A DNA stretch of 63,563 bases from Oxalobacteraceae bacterium (GCA_021768485.1 JAIZVZ010000011.1:1-63563), one strand, 5' to 3'. Shown: positions 37,240 to 46,297, counted from the first letter of the stretch. Made by a program: numbers and translations. The notes: generated by a model not told the origin, from the sequence alone.

Positions 37240-38178
37240 ATGGACAAGGAAATTTTGCTGGCCCAGCCGCGCGGATTTTGCGCCGGCGTCGATCGCGCGA
37301 TCGAGATCGTCGAGCGGGCCCTGAAACAATTTGGGGCGCCAATTTATGTGCGCCACGAAATCGTGCATAACGCCTATGTCGTTGCCGATTTGCGCGATAA
37401 AGGTGCAATTTTCATTGAAAAATTGGCTGATGTCCCCGCCGGCAACACGGTCGTCTTTTCCGCGCACGGCGTTTCCAGAGCTGTGCGCGAAGAGGCCGAA
37501 GCGCGCGGCCTGGCCGTATTTGACGCCACCTGTCCGCTGGTCACCAAGGTACATGTCGAAGTGGCCAAGATGCGGCGCGAAGGGCGTGAAATCATCATGA
37601 TCGGCCACCGCGGCCACCCCGAAGTCGATGGCACGATGGGCCAGTCGCAGGATGGCATGTATCTGGTCGAGCATGTTGCCGATGTCGCCACGCTGACCGT
37701 CGCCAACCCCGGGCTGCTCGCCTACGTGTCGCAAACCACGCTCTCGGTGGACGATACGGCCGAGATCATCGCCGCTTTAAAGCAGCGCTTCCCGCAGATT
37801 ACGGAACCTAAAAAAGGCGATATCTGCTACGCCACCACGAATCGCCAGGAGGCCGTCAAATTCATGGCGCCGCAGGTGGAGGTGGTGATCGTGGTCGGCA
37901 GTCCCAACAGTTCGAATTCGAATCGTCTGCGCGAGGTGGCGCGCAAAATGGGCACGCCGGCCTATATGGTCGACCGCGCCTCGCAAATCGAGCAGGTCTG
38001 GCTCGAGGGCAAGGTGCGCATCGGCGTCACCGCCGGCGCCTCGGCCCCCGAAGTGCTGGTGCAGGCCGTGATCGACAAATTGAAAAGCATGGGCGCGCGC
38101 AGCGTGCGCATGCTCGACGGCGTCGAAGAGCACGTGACATTTCCCTTGCCTAAAGGCCTTGATGCAGCCCGCATATAA
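37240..38178 (+). CDS. ispH: 4-hydroxy-3-methylbut-2-enyl diphosphate reductase
   Basis: Last enzyme of the MEP isoprenoid pathway, an iron-sulfur reductase producing IPP and DMAPP. The 312-residue protein has the three cluster Cys residues at Cys14 (QPRGFCAGV), Cys98 (DATCPLVTK) and Cys196 ([11 protein letters not shown]), with catalytic Glu in the [11 protein letters not shown] region. A ribosome site (AAGGGAGA) lies upstream. It is cotranscribed with fkpB and is followed by a perfect 24-bp inverted repeat and then an intrinsic terminator. Confidence 0.97.
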   Translation: MDKEILLAQPRGFCAGVDRAIEIVERALKQFGAPIYVRHEIVHNAYVVADLRDKGAIFIEKLADVPAGNTVVFSAHGVSRAVREEAEARGLAVFDATCPLVTKVHVEVAKMRREGREIIMIGHRGHPEVDGTMGQSQDGMYLVEHVADVATLTVANPGLLAYVSQTTLSVDDTAEIIAALKQRFPQITEPKKGDICYATTNRQEAVKFMAPQVEVVIVVGSPNSSNSNRLREVARKMGTPAYMVDRASQIEQVWLEGKVRIGVTAGASAPEVLVQAVIDKLKSMGARSVRMLDGVEEHVTFPLPKGLDAARI

Positions 38179-38186
38179 GTTTGCGT

Positions 38187-38242
38187 ACTTTGTACTCTAG
38201 CAATATTTATATTCGGGCATAAATATTGCTAGAGTACAAAGT
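38187..38242. repeat. Perfect 24-bp inverted repeat after ispH
   Basis: Arms at 38187-38210 and 38219-38242 are exact reverse complements over 24 bp, with an 8-nt loop (ATTCGGGC). The left arm begins ACTTTGTACTC. The arms are AT-rich, unlike the flanking DNA, and there is no T-tract after the stem. It begins 8 bp after the ispH stop and lies before the GC-rich terminator at 38318. Confidence 0.9.
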
Positions 38243-38317
38243 TATATGTTTTTGCAGTTGCTCGTTCATGTGGTCAAGAGTTAAGATATTTTCTTGCCTA
38301 TTATGAATGCTTAAAAT

Positions 38318-38352
38318 AGCGGCACCGCAAGGCGGACTTGGGTGCCGCTTTT
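38318..38352 (+). terminator. Intrinsic terminator downstream of ispH
   Basis: Stem AGCGGCACC (38318-38326)/GGTGCCGCT (38341-38349), 14-nt loop, then a TTTT run, with an AAAA run in front. It separates fkpB-ispH from the liv operon. Confidence 0.85.
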
Positions 38353-38464
38353 ATTTGCCGAGTGCCGATATGGCGGCCGGTAATCATGGCGCCTGGTAAC
38401 AACAACGGTGGCTTGCAATATGGCATCGATGACGATGGTTTGTTTTCACGATTAAAGGCGGTGC

Positions 38465-39394
38465 ATGGATACATTTATCCAACAGATTATCAATGGATTG
38501 GTCCTCGGCAGCATGTATGCCCTGGTCGCGCTCGGCTATACGATGGTCTATGGCGTCCTGAACCTGATTAACTTCGCCCATGGCGACGTCTTGATGGTCG
38601 GCGCCATGGCCGGCCTGACCATCCTGAAATTGTTGGACAGTGTCGCGCCCGGCTTGCCGGGCATCGTGAAGCTGTTCATCGCCATCGGCGGCGCGATTCC
38701 GGTCTGCATCGCCGTCAACTTGCTGATCGAGCGCATCGCCTACCGTCCGCTGCGCAATGCGCCGCGCCTGGCCCCCCTGATTACCGCCATCGGCGTGTCT
38801 TATCTGCTGCAGACCTTTGCCATGATGATCTGGGGCCGCAGTCCTTTGCCTTTCCCGCAATTGCTGTCGACCGAACCGGTCACCATCGGCGGCGCCCTGA
38901 TTTCGCAAACCCAGATCATGCTGCTGGCGCTGGCGGCGCTGTCGATGGGGGCGCTGGTGCTGCTGGTCGAACGCACCCGGCTCGGGCGCGCCATGCGCGC
39001 CACCGCCGAAAACCCGCGCGTGGCCGGCCTGATGGGCGTCGATTCGAATAAAGTCATCGTGGCCACGTTTGCCATCGGCGCCGCGCTGGCGGCCGTCGCC
39101 GGCGTCATGTGGGGCGCCAATTACGCCTCGATCCAGTTTGCGATGGGCGTTTTGCCTGGCATGAAAGCGTTTTGCGCGGCAGTCCTGGGCGGCATCGGCA
39201 ATATCTATGGCGCGATGCTCGGCGGGATTTTGCTGGGCGTGATCGAAAGCCTGGGCGCCGGTTATATCGGCGACCTGACCGGCGGTTTCCTGGGCAGTAA
39301 TTACCAGGATATTTTCGCCTTCATCGTGCTGATCCTGGTGCTGACCCTGCGCCCGTCCGGCATCATGGGCGAGCGCGTTGCCGATCGCGCCTGA
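38465..39394 (+). CDS. livH: Branched-chain amino acid ABC transporter permease LivH
   Basis: A 309-residue inner-membrane permease of the LivH family with eight or more hydrophobic helices and the family signature GLVLGSMYALVALGYTMVYG at the N terminus, and LLERIAYRPLRNAPRLAPLI. It forms the channel with LivM. It is the first gene of livHMGF, with no periplasmic binding protein gene in the group. The ATG lies in a clean context after the ispH terminator. Confidence 0.95.
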   Translation: MDTFIQQIINGLVLGSMYALVALGYTMVYGVLNLINFAHGDVLMVGAMAGLTILKLLDSVAPGLPGIVKLFIAIGGAIPVCIAVNLLIERIAYRPLRNAPRLAPLITAIGVSYLLQTFAMMIWGRSPLPFPQLLSTEPVTIGGALISQTQIMLLALAALSMGALVLLVERTRLGRAMRATAENPRVAGLMGVDSNKVIVATFAIGAALAAVAGVMWGANYASIQFAMGVLPGMKAFCAAVLGGIGNIYGAMLGGILLGVIESLGAGYIGDLTGGFLGSNYQDIFAFIVLILVLTLRPSGIMGERVADRA

Positions 39395-39424
39395 TCGTTC
39401 ATCCCGATTTTCACTGGATATTTT

Positions 39425-40642
39425 ATGTTGAAACTGACCCGCGGCGGCAATCCGAAACTGGGCGCCGCCAAACTGGCCCTGCTGGCCGTGGCGCTGATTG
39501 TATTCCCCCTGGTGGCCGCCCAGTTCGGCAATTCCTGGGTGCGCATCGTCGATTTTGCGCTGCTCTACATCATGCTCGCGCTCGGCCTCAATATCGTGGT
39601 CGGCTTTGCCGGCCTGCTCGACCTCGGCTATATCGCCTTTTATGCGGTCGGCGCCTATATCACGGCGCTGCTGTCCTCGCCGCAGTTCGCGGCCCTGCTC
39701 GAATCGGTGGTCAATCAATATCCGGCGCTCGGCAACACGCTGATCGCCGTGATGGGGCCGTCGATCACGCAAAACGGCATCCACCTGTCGGTGTGGGTGA
39801 TCGTGCCGATCGCGGCCGCCTTTGCCGGCCTGTGCGGAGCCTTGCTCGGCGCGCCCACGCTCAAGCTGCGCGGCGATTACCTGGCCATCGTCACGCTCGG
39901 TTTCGGCGAGATCATCCGCATCTTCATGAACAACCTCAATGGCCCGATCAATTTCACCAATGGCCCGCAAGGCATCAACCTGATCGACCCGATCCGCATT
40001 TTCGGCGTCTCGCTCGGCGGCGAGGAGGGCTCGCAGGCGACCGTGATGATCGGCAGCTGGGCCATGCCGTCGGTGAACGCCTATTATTTCCTGTTCTTGC
40101 TGATGTGCGTGGCGGTCGTGTTCGTCACCACGCGCCTGCAGCATTCGCGCCTGGGCCGGGCCTGGGTCGCGATCCGCGAAGATGAAATCGCAGCCAAGGC
40201 GATGGGCATCAATACCCGCAACGTCAAGTTGCTGGCCTTTGCCATGGGGGCTTCGTTCGGCGGCATCGCCGGCGCCATGTTTGCCGCCTTCCAGGGCTTC
40301 GTCTCGCCCGAGTCGTTTTCGCTGACCGAATCGATCGCCGTGCTGGCCATGGTGGTATTGGGCGGCATCGGTCATATTCCCGGCGTGATCGTCGGTAGCG
40401 TGATCCTGGCGGCCTTGCCCGAAGTGCTGCGGCATAGCGTCGAGCCGGCGCAGAATGCGCTGTTCGGCCATGTCATCATCGAAGCCGAAGTCTTGCGTCA
40501 ATTGCTGTACGGTCTGGCGATGGTGGTCATCATGCTGACCCGGCCGTCGGGCCTGTGGCCGGCGCCGCTCGGCGAAGACCGGCAGGACGGCGATAAAGAT
40601 CAACCGGCGCGCCCGACTGGCGTTGTCGCGGGCCAGGAGTAA
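39425..40642 (+). CDS. livM: Branched-chain amino acid ABC transporter permease LivM
   Basis: A 405-residue permease with about ten hydrophobic helices and the LivM signatures LNIVVGFAGLLDLGYIAFYA and the GVSLGGEEG loop. The C-terminal 20 residues (PLGEDRQDGDKDQPARPTGV) are a polar tail. It starts 30 bp after livH and its stop is 2 bp before livG, so the four genes form one transcript. The length is close to the usual 350-425 of the family. Confidence 0.95.
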   Translation: MLKLTRGGNPKLGAAKLALLAVALIVFPLVAAQFGNSWVRIVDFALLYIMLALGLNIVVGFAGLLDLGYIAFYAVGAYITALLSSPQFAALLESVVNQYPALGNTLIAVMGPSITQNGIHLSVWVIVPIAAAFAGLCGALLGAPTLKLRGDYLAIVTLGFGEIIRIFMNNLNGPINFTNGPQGINLIDPIRIFGVSLGGEEGSQATVMIGSWAMPSVNAYYFLFLLMCVAVVFVTTRLQHSRLGRAWVAIREDEIAAKAMGINTRNVKLLAFAMGASFGGIAGAMFAAFQGFVSPESFSLTESIAVLAMVVLGGIGHIPGVIVGSVILAALPEVLRHSVEPAQNALFGHVIIEAEVLRQLLYGLAMVVIMLTRPSGLWPAPLGEDRQDGDKDQPARPTGVVAGQE

Positions 40643-40644
40643 AT

Positions 40645-41421
40645 ATGCCAAATTCGCAAGTCATGCTCGAAATTAGCGGCGTCAACAAGCGCTTCGGCGG
40701 CCTGAAAGCGCTGACCGAAGTGGGGATCACGATCAAGAAGGGCCAGATCTACGGCCTGATCGGCCCCAACGGCGCCGGCAAGACGACTTTTTTCAATGTC
40801 ATCACCGGCTTGTACCAGCCCGATACCGGTGTTTTCGAACTCGATGGCAAGCCGTATTCGCCATCGGCGCCGCACATCGTGGCCAAGGCCGGGATTGCCC
40901 GCACCTTCCAGAATATCCGCCTGTTCGGCGACATGACGGTGCTCGAGAACGTCATGGTCGGGCGTCACGTGCGCAGTCACCAGGGCGTGTTCGGGGCGGT
41001 GTTCCGGCACCGGGCGGCGCGCGAGGAAGAGCGCGAGATTCGCGAAAAATCGATGGCGCTGCTCGACTTCGTCGGCATCGGCAGGTTCGCCGGCCGCACC
41101 GCAAAATTTCTTTCCTACGGCGACCAGCGCCGGCTCGAAATTGCGCGCGCGCTGGCCACCGAACCGAAACTGCTGGCGCTCGACGAACCGGCGGCCGGCA
41201 TGAATGCGACTGAAAAACTCGGCCTGCGCGAGCTGCTGGTCAAGATCAAGGCCGAGGGCAAGACGGTTTTATTAATCGAGCATGACGTCAAGCTGATGAT
41301 GGGTTTGTGCGACCGCATCACGGTTCTTGAATATGGCAAGAGGATTGCCGAAGGCTTGCCGTCCGAGATACAAAAAGACCCGGCCGTGATCGAAGCGTAC
41401 CTGGGAGGCGCACACGAATGA
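40645..41421 (+). CDS. livG: Branched-chain amino acid ABC transporter ATPase LivG
   Basis: A 258-residue ATPase with Walker A GPNGAGKTTFFN, the signature region SYGDQRRLEIARA and Walker B LLALDEPAAGMN. The C-signature reads SYGDQ instead of LSGGQ, as is normal for LivG. Start and stop overlap the neighbours closely: 2 bp after livM, and a 4-bp overlap with livF, implying coupled translation. Confidence 0.96.
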   Translation: MPNSQVMLEISGVNKRFGGLKALTEVGITIKKGQIYGLIGPNGAGKTTFFNVITGLYQPDTGVFELDGKPYSPSAPHIVAKAGIARTFQNIRLFGDMTVLENVMVGRHVRSHQGVFGAVFRHRAAREEEREIREKSMALLDFVGIGRFAGRTAKFLSYGDQRRLEIARALATEPKLLALDEPAAGMNATEKLGLRELLVKIKAEGKTVLLIEHDVKLMMGLCDRITVLEYGKRIAEGLPSEIQKDPAVIEAYLGGAHE

Positions 41422-42140
41422 CTGACAATATCCTGACCCTTGACCGCTTGTCGGTATCGTACGGCGGCATCGAGGCCGTCAAGGGCATCACGCTCGAAGT
41501 CAACAAGGGCGAACTGGTGGCGCTGATCGGCGCCAACGGCGCCGGCAAGACCACGACCCTGAAGGCGATCACCGGCACGCTGCCCGAATGTAAGGTCGGC
41601 GGCCAGATCCGCTACCTGGGCCAGCCGCTGGGCGGCCTGAAATCGTTTCATCTGGTCGAAAAAAAGCTGGCCATGGTGCCCGAAGGCCGCGGCGTGTTTA
41701 CCCGCATGTCGATCCACGAGAATTTGCTGATGGGCGCCTATACGCGCACCGACAAGGCCGGCGTGGCGCACGATATCGAAAAGTGGTTTGCGATTTTTCC
41801 GCGCCTGAAAGAACGGGCGGCGCAAATGGCCGGCACGCTGTCGGGCGGCGAGCAGCAAATGCTGGCCATGGCGCGCGCCCTGATGTGCCATCCGACGCTG
41901 CTGCTGCTGGACGAGCCGTCGATGGGACTGGCGCCTATCATGGTTGAAAAAATCTTCGAGGTGGTGCGCGATATTTCGGCGCAGGGCGTGACGATTTTGC
42001 TGGTCGAGCAAAACGCCAAGCTGGCGCTGCAGGCCGCGCACCGCGGCTATGTGATGGATTCCGGCCTGATCACGATGAGCGGGCGGGCCAGCGAGATGCT
42101 CGACGATCCGGCGGTCAAGGCCGCTTATCTTGGGGAATGA
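41418..42140 (+). CDS. livF: Branched-chain amino acid ABC transporter ATPase LivF
   Basis: A 240-residue ATPase with Walker A GANGAGKTTTLK, signature LSGGEQQMLAMAR and Walker B LLLLDEPSMGLAP. It pairs with LivG to energise LivHM. It ends the operon and is followed after 70 bp by a strong bidirectional terminator shared with the phasin gene. Confidence 0.96.
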   Translation: MTDNILTLDRLSVSYGGIEAVKGITLEVNKGELVALIGANGAGKTTTLKAITGTLPECKVGGQIRYLGQPLGGLKSFHLVEKKLAMVPEGRGVFTRMSIHENLLMGAYTRTDKAGVAHDIEKWFAIFPRLKERAAQMAGTLSGGEQQMLAMARALMCHPTLLLLDEPSMGLAPIMVEKIFEVVRDISAQGVTILLVEQNAKLALQAAHRGYVMDSGLITMSGRASEMLDDPAVKAAYLGE

Positions 42141-42210
42141 GCGTGTTCAATGAGCTGAAAAAATAAGGCGGTCAATGACGAGCGCCGCTCAGACGGCTCA
42201 GTACCAGGCA

Positions 42211-42248
42211 AAAAAAATGCCTCGCAATTCAAAGCGAGGCATTTTTTT
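42211..42248. terminator. Bidirectional terminator between livF and the phasin gene
   Basis: A perfect 15-bp stem (42211-42225 with 42234-42248) of a seven-A run plus TGCCTCGC and its complement, loop AATTCAAA. Flanking A and T tracts allow termination in both directions, suiting the convergent genes. Confidence 0.95.
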
Positions 42249-42280
42249 GCATGCAATCCGGTCCGGCCGGACCAAGCATC

Positions 42281-42844
42281 TTACTTCTTGGCGCGCGCGG
42301 TCGCCTTTTCGGCCGCTTGCGCAAATTGCGTGGTCGCGGCCGACAGATTGGCTTCGATCGCTTCGACCGCTTGCTTGGTGGTCTTGGTCAATTGCTCGTA
42401 GCCGGCGTTGGCATTGCCGATCACCGATTTAAACATGGCAACGGCGTTTTCCGAGCCGGCTGGCGCATTCTTGGTCACTTCATCGACGAGGTTCAAGACT
42501 TTGCGGCTGGTTTCGCTGATTTGCGCTTCGGCGGCCTTGCTCAGTTCGGCTTGCGTGGCGGTGGCGATGCTGGCCAGTTGGCGGCCGTAAGCGATGGCTT
42601 TTTCGGCGGCCGGCTGGGTTTGCGCCATGGTCAGCGAAAAGAATTCTTGTGGATCTTTTGCCGCGAGCAATTGCTTGCCGGTCGCGGTCGAATCTTGCAA
42701 GGATGCTTTGGCGGTATTGAGATTGAAACCAACAAATTTTTCAATGCCGGCGAAAGCGGTATTGGTCAACGTCGTCATCAACGCCAATTGCGCGTCGATG
42801 CTCGATTTGGTGGCGACGGAAATTTGCTCTGGGATGGTAAACAT
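42281..42844 (-). CDS. Phasin-family protein (polyhydroxyalkanoate granule-associated)
   Basis: A 187-residue amphipathic helical protein beginning MFTIPEQISVATKSSIDAQL, the standard betaproteobacterial phasin start, with SLQDSTATGKQLLAAKDPQE and a C-terminal Ala/Lys-rich end (KATARAKK). Phasins coat PHA granules and control their size. The ATG was chosen at MFTIP; it has AAGGAG upstream. The upstream region carries two TGC-N3-GCA sites (see below). Other phasins likely exist elsewhere, so I give no symbol. Confidence 0.93.
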   Translation of the reverse strand: MFTIPEQISVATKSSIDAQLALMTTLTNTAFAGIEKFVGFNLNTAKASLQDSTATGKQLLAAKDPQEFFSLTMAQTQPAAEKAIAYGRQLASIATATQAELSKAAEAQISETSRKVLNLVDEVTKNAPAGSENAVAMFKSVIGNANAGYEQLTKTTKQAVEAIEANLSAATTQFAQAAEKATARAKK

Positions 42845-43168
42845 GACTGACTCCTTGGATTTATGAATTGTGTTTGCCGGCAAGCGAAATCGGACGATTG
42901 TGCGATGCAGCAAAGATCATTTTAACCAAACCAAAAATTAAGTCAAGTGAATTTTGGTGCGTCGCACAAAAAATGGACTTTATTGAAAGTAAATTTGTGA
43001 TACCTCAATAAATCAATCACTTAAGCAACAAATTCTCTGCATAAAAATAAATGCACGCCGATTTGATCGGCAAATCTTGCTGCGCGAAATGGCGCGCGCC
43101 GCCGTCTGCCGGTTCGTGGATGGCTTTGCGCCACTACGCGCTATACTTGCACCTCATACACCAACAAA
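42845..43168. other. AT-rich region between phasin and EamA genes (324 bp)
   Basis: No gene is seen. The phasin promoter must lie here, with two TGC-N3-GCA palindromes, and the region near 43050-43168 leads into the EamA gene. The part from 42915 to 43050 is conspicuously AT-rich. Confidence 0.5.
42901..42966. promoter_or_regulatory. Two TGC-N3-GCA palindromes upstream of the phasin gene (candidate PhaR sites)
   Basis: TGCGATGCA at 42901-42909 and TGCGTCGCA at 42958-42966, centres 57 bp apart, lie 57 and 114 bp upstream of the phasin ATG. The PHA-responsive repressor PhaR is known to bind TGC-rich sites of this kind in relatives; binding here is inferred. Confidence 0.45.
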
Positions 43169-44128
43169 ATGCCCCGCATGCCTGTGCCATGTCCGCCTAT
43201 GCGCCCGTCCTCTTTTCTTGCACAGTGCTGGCTGCGCATGGGGATGGCGGCCATGCCGGCCGGTTTTGTGCTGCTCTGGAGCACCGGTTTTATCGTCGCC
43301 AAATTCGGTTTGCCATATGCGCCGCCGCTGACTTTTTTGTTGTTGCGCTTTAGCCTGGTCGTCGTGCTGTTATTGCCTGTCGTTTCTTGCTTGCATGTGC
43401 CATGGCCACGCGGCAAAATACTGCATATCGCCCTGGCGGGAATATTGTTGCATGCCGGCTATGTCGGCGGTGTCTGGAGTGCGATCGGGCTCGGCATGCC
43501 GGCCGGCCTGTCGGCCCTGATTGTGGGCATGCAACCGGTTTTGACCGCTGCCTGCGCGCCCTTGGTCGGCGAACTCGTGCGACGCCAGCAATGGCTGGGC
43601 CTGGCACTGGGCTTGCTGGGCGTGGCGGTGGTGGTGGCCAGCAAGCTGACGGTGCATGCCCTCAATTGGCCCAGCGTCGTCTTGTCGGTTTTTGCATTGT
43701 TGTCGATTACCGCCGGCACGCTATACCAGAAACGGTTTTGTGCGCAATTCGATTTGCGCAGCGGCACCGTGATTCAGTTCGCGGCCTCGGCCCTGGTGTT
43801 ATTGCCGATTGCGGTTTATGTCGAGGATTTCGGCTGGCGCATGCGCCATGTGCACTGGCAGTTGCCGTTTGTCGGCGCCCTCGCATGGTCGGTGCTCGGG
43901 CTGTCGATCGGCGCCATTTTTTGTTTGTTTGCCCTGATTCGCCGTAGCGCGGCCACGGTCGTGACAAGCTTGCTCTATCTGACGCCGCCGACCACGGCGC
44001 TGATGGCCTGGCTGTGCTTTGGCGAAACGTTCAGTCTGGCCGGCTGGGGCGGCATGCTGCTGGCCCTGATTGGTGTGTTGCTGGTTATGAAGAAGCCGGC
44101 CGTTGCGGCCGCGTATATCGATGTCTAG
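43169..44128 (+). CDS. EamA/DMT-family exporter
   Basis: A 319-residue polytopic membrane protein with about ten hydrophobic helices in two EamA halves (FVLLWSTGFIVAKFGLPYAP in the first; PPTTALMAWLCFGETFSLAG in the second, whose GE motif is conserved). The drug/metabolite transporter superfamily exports small metabolites; the substrate is unknown. The true start may be a later Met (near MGMAAMPAG, about residue 24), since the first 20 residues are polar and Pro-rich. No ribosome site decides it. Confidence 0.85.
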   Translation: MPRMPVPCPPMRPSSFLAQCWLRMGMAAMPAGFVLLWSTGFIVAKFGLPYAPPLTFLLLRFSLVVVLLLPVVSCLHVPWPRGKILHIALAGILLHAGYVGGVWSAIGLGMPAGLSALIVGMQPVLTAACAPLVGELVRRQQWLGLALGLLGVAVVVASKLTVHALNWPSVVLSVFALLSITAGTLYQKRFCAQFDLRSGTVIQFAASALVLLPIAVYVEDFGWRMRHVHWQLPFVGALAWSVLGLSIGAIFCLFALIRRSAATVVTSLLYLTPPTTALMAWLCFGETFSLAGWGGMLLALIGVLLVMKKPAVAAAYIDV

Positions 44129-44209
44129 ATTGCCTGCCTTGTTTGCGCCGTTATTTTTTGCCCCCTTATTTGTGCCACTTGTTTGCCCCACTTATTGCAA
44201 AGGTAAGCC

Positions 44210-44905
44210 ATGATCCATTCACCAGAACAAAAAATAGTCGATGCCGCGATCACTTCGCGCCATTCGGTACGCGCTTTTTTGCCGACGGCGGTCGAGCGTG
44301 CCGATCTCGAACAGATTCTCGAAGTGGCCGCGCGCGCGCCGTCGGGCACCAATACGCAGCCATGGAAAGTGTATGTCTTGACCGGCGCCGCCAAACAGCG
44401 TCTGTCCGGCCGTATTCAGCAAGCCTATGCCGATCCCGATGTCGACCGCGTCCACGTGCGCGAATATGAATATTATCCAAATCAATGGACTTCGCCATAT
44501 ATCGAGCGCCGGCGCAAGGTCGGCTGGGATTTATATGCTTTACTTAATTTGACGAGGGACAATAAGGAAGGCATGCATGCCCAGCATGCGCGCAACTACG
44601 ATTTTTTCGATGCGCCGGTCGGCCTCATTTTTACCATCGACCGCATCATGGAAAAAGGTTCCTGGCTCGACTATGGCATGTTTTTGGAAAATATCATGAT
44701 CGCCGCGCGCGGCCGCGGTCTCGATACCTGTGCCCAGGCCGCTTTTACGCAATTTCATACGATTATTTCCGATGTCTGCCAGATTCCGGCCAACGAAATG
44801 ATTGTATGCGGCATGGCGCTTGGTTATGCCGACCGCGGCAAAGTCGAAAATTCGCTGGTCACGGAACGCGAAACACTGGCCAATTTCGTGCGTTTCCTCG
44901 AGTAA
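44210..44905 (+). CDS. Nitroreductase-family FMN oxidoreductase
   Basis: A 231-residue FMN-dependent NAD(P)H oxidoreductase. Family features are AAITSRHSVRAFLP with the FMN-contacting Arg residues, AARAPSGTNTQPW, GLDTCAQAAF and ENIMIAARGRGLDTC, and a C-terminal MALGYADRGKVEN. Likely acts on nitro compounds or quinones as an electron sink; substrate unknown. It stands 81 bp after the EamA gene and may be cotranscribed or not; no terminator is visible between them. Confidence 0.92.
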   Translation: MIHSPEQKIVDAAITSRHSVRAFLPTAVERADLEQILEVAARAPSGTNTQPWKVYVLTGAAKQRLSGRIQQAYADPDVDRVHVREYEYYPNQWTSPYIERRRKVGWDLYALLNLTRDNKEGMHAQHARNYDFFDAPVGLIFTIDRIMEKGSWLDYGMFLENIMIAARGRGLDTCAQAAFTQFHTIISDVCQIPANEMIVCGMALGYADRGKVENSLVTERETLANFVRFLE

Positions 44906-45195
44906 TTGCGGCGCGCCATGCGAATGCTGTGAACTCAGGGCGGCGCGGCAGCGCTTCCCTTTCAAAAATGCGGCAGCGGCCTGGGCCGGAAAACCGCGCC
45001 GGAAAAATCATGATGTGTTTGCGGCATGTCAATATGCTTATTTTCGATATAAGATCGCAATGTTTAATTGTTGACTTGCAAACAATACACAGAAATTTGT
45101 TGAGTTTTGTACGCTAAGCCTTTAATTCTCTTGCGGAAAATCCTAATTTTGCTAAACTGCAAGCATATTAAATCGCCCGCCAAAAGGAGCTTTTG
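44906..45195. other. Intergenic region between nitroreductase and PBP7-type genes (290 bp)
   Basis: No gene. The second half is AT-rich and carries likely promoter elements, for example TTGCGG (45131-45136) and TAAACT (45153-45158) with a 16-bp spacer, before the AAAGGAG ribosome site at 45183-45189. Confidence 0.4.
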
Positions 45196-46266
45196 ATGGT
45201 CAAGTTTGTGCTATCCGCATTATTGACATCTTTCGTATTTGTTGTTTCATCGTCTGTTGCGTTAGCCGCCGAGTCAAAGAGCGCAGTTGTCACAACCAAG
45301 AGACATGCTGCCCACCATAGCCGCGCTGCAGCCAAGCCTGCGGCCAAATCGGCAGTCCGCCATCACCGCCGCCATGTGGCCGTAGCGCCGCGGGCGCACA
45401 AAGCGGCGGCGCGAGCGCCGCGCGTGGCCGCCGCTGCCGGCACCATGTCGGCAGGCGATCTGGCCGGCCTGAACCAGACCCGTGACCCGCTTGATCTGAA
45501 GTCGAATGTGGCGCTGGTGCTCGACCAGGCCAATTCGCAAGTGCTGTTTGAAAAAAATTCGAATGTAGCCCTGCCGATCGCCTCCATCACCAAACTGATG
45601 ACCGGCCTGATCGTTGTCGAAGCCCACCAGAACATGGATGAAATGCTGACCGTCACCCAGGACGACGTCGACAAGGAAAAATTCAGCGGTTCGCGCCTGA
45701 AGGTCGGGGCCCAGCTGACGCGTGCAAACATGCTGCACATTGCCTTGATGAGTTCGGAAAATCGCGCGGCCGCCGCTTTGGGCCGTAACTATCCGGGTGG
45801 ACTGAGCGCCTTTGTGGCGGCGATGAATGCCAAGGCCAAGTCGCTCGGCATGAACGACACGCATTATGTCGATGCCAACGGCCTGTCCAGCCATAACGTG
45901 GCCAGCGCCCGCGACCTGGCCAAACTGGTCATCGCCGCGCACCAGCATCCGATTTTGTGCCAGTACTCGACCGATACCCGTTACGCGGTTTCGACCGGCC
46001 GTCAATCGCTGCAATATAACAATACCAATTATCTGGTGGCCAATTCGGCATGGGATATCGGCTTGCAAAAGACGGGCTTCATCAACGAAGCAGGGCGCTG
46101 CCTGGTGATGCAGGCCAAGATCGAAGGACGCGATGTCGTCATGGTCTTCCTCGATTCCAAGGGCAAGCATTCGCGGACCGACGATGCCAGCCGCATCCGC
46201 AAGTGGCTTGAGGCAGTCAAGCCGCAAGCCCTGATGCAAACGCGTGCAGCGCATGCGCAGACTTGA
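45196..46266 (+). CDS. pbpG: D-alanyl-D-alanine endopeptidase (PBP7/8-type), exported
   Basis: A 356-residue periplasmic serine peptidase acting on peptidoglycan crosslinks. A signal peptide (VLSALLTSFVFVVSSSVALA) is followed by an unusually basic His/Lys/Ala-rich linker (about 25-85). The catalytic domain has SxxK as SITK, SxN as SSEN and KTG as QKTGFINEAG. The ATG at 45196 has AAAGGAG 7 bp upstream. It ends at a palindromic bidirectional terminator. The basic linker could bind the anionic cell wall; it is not part of the E. coli enzyme. Confidence 0.93.
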   Translation: MVKFVLSALLTSFVFVVSSSVALAAESKSAVVTTKRHAAHHSRAAAKPAAKSAVRHHRRHVAVAPRAHKAAARAPRVAAAAGTMSAGDLAGLNQTRDPLDLKSNVALVLDQANSQVLFEKNSNVALPIASITKLMTGLIVVEAHQNMDEMLTVTQDDVDKEKFSGSRLKVGAQLTRANMLHIALMSSENRAAAALGRNYPGGLSAFVAAMNAKAKSLGMNDTHYVDANGLSSHNVASARDLAKLVIAAHQHPILCQYSTDTRYAVSTGRQSLQYNNTNYLVANSAWDIGLQKTGFINEAGRCLVMQAKIEGRDVVMVFLDSKGKHSRTDDASRIRKWLEAVKPQALMQTRAAHAQT

Positions 46267-46297
46267 TGGCCGGGCCGTAGGCGCAGAATAAAAAAAG

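Noticed and set aside
38187-38242. Inverted repeat considered as a dif site or phage attachment site
   Set aside because: It does not match the dif pattern, and no integrase or tRNA gene is adjacent.
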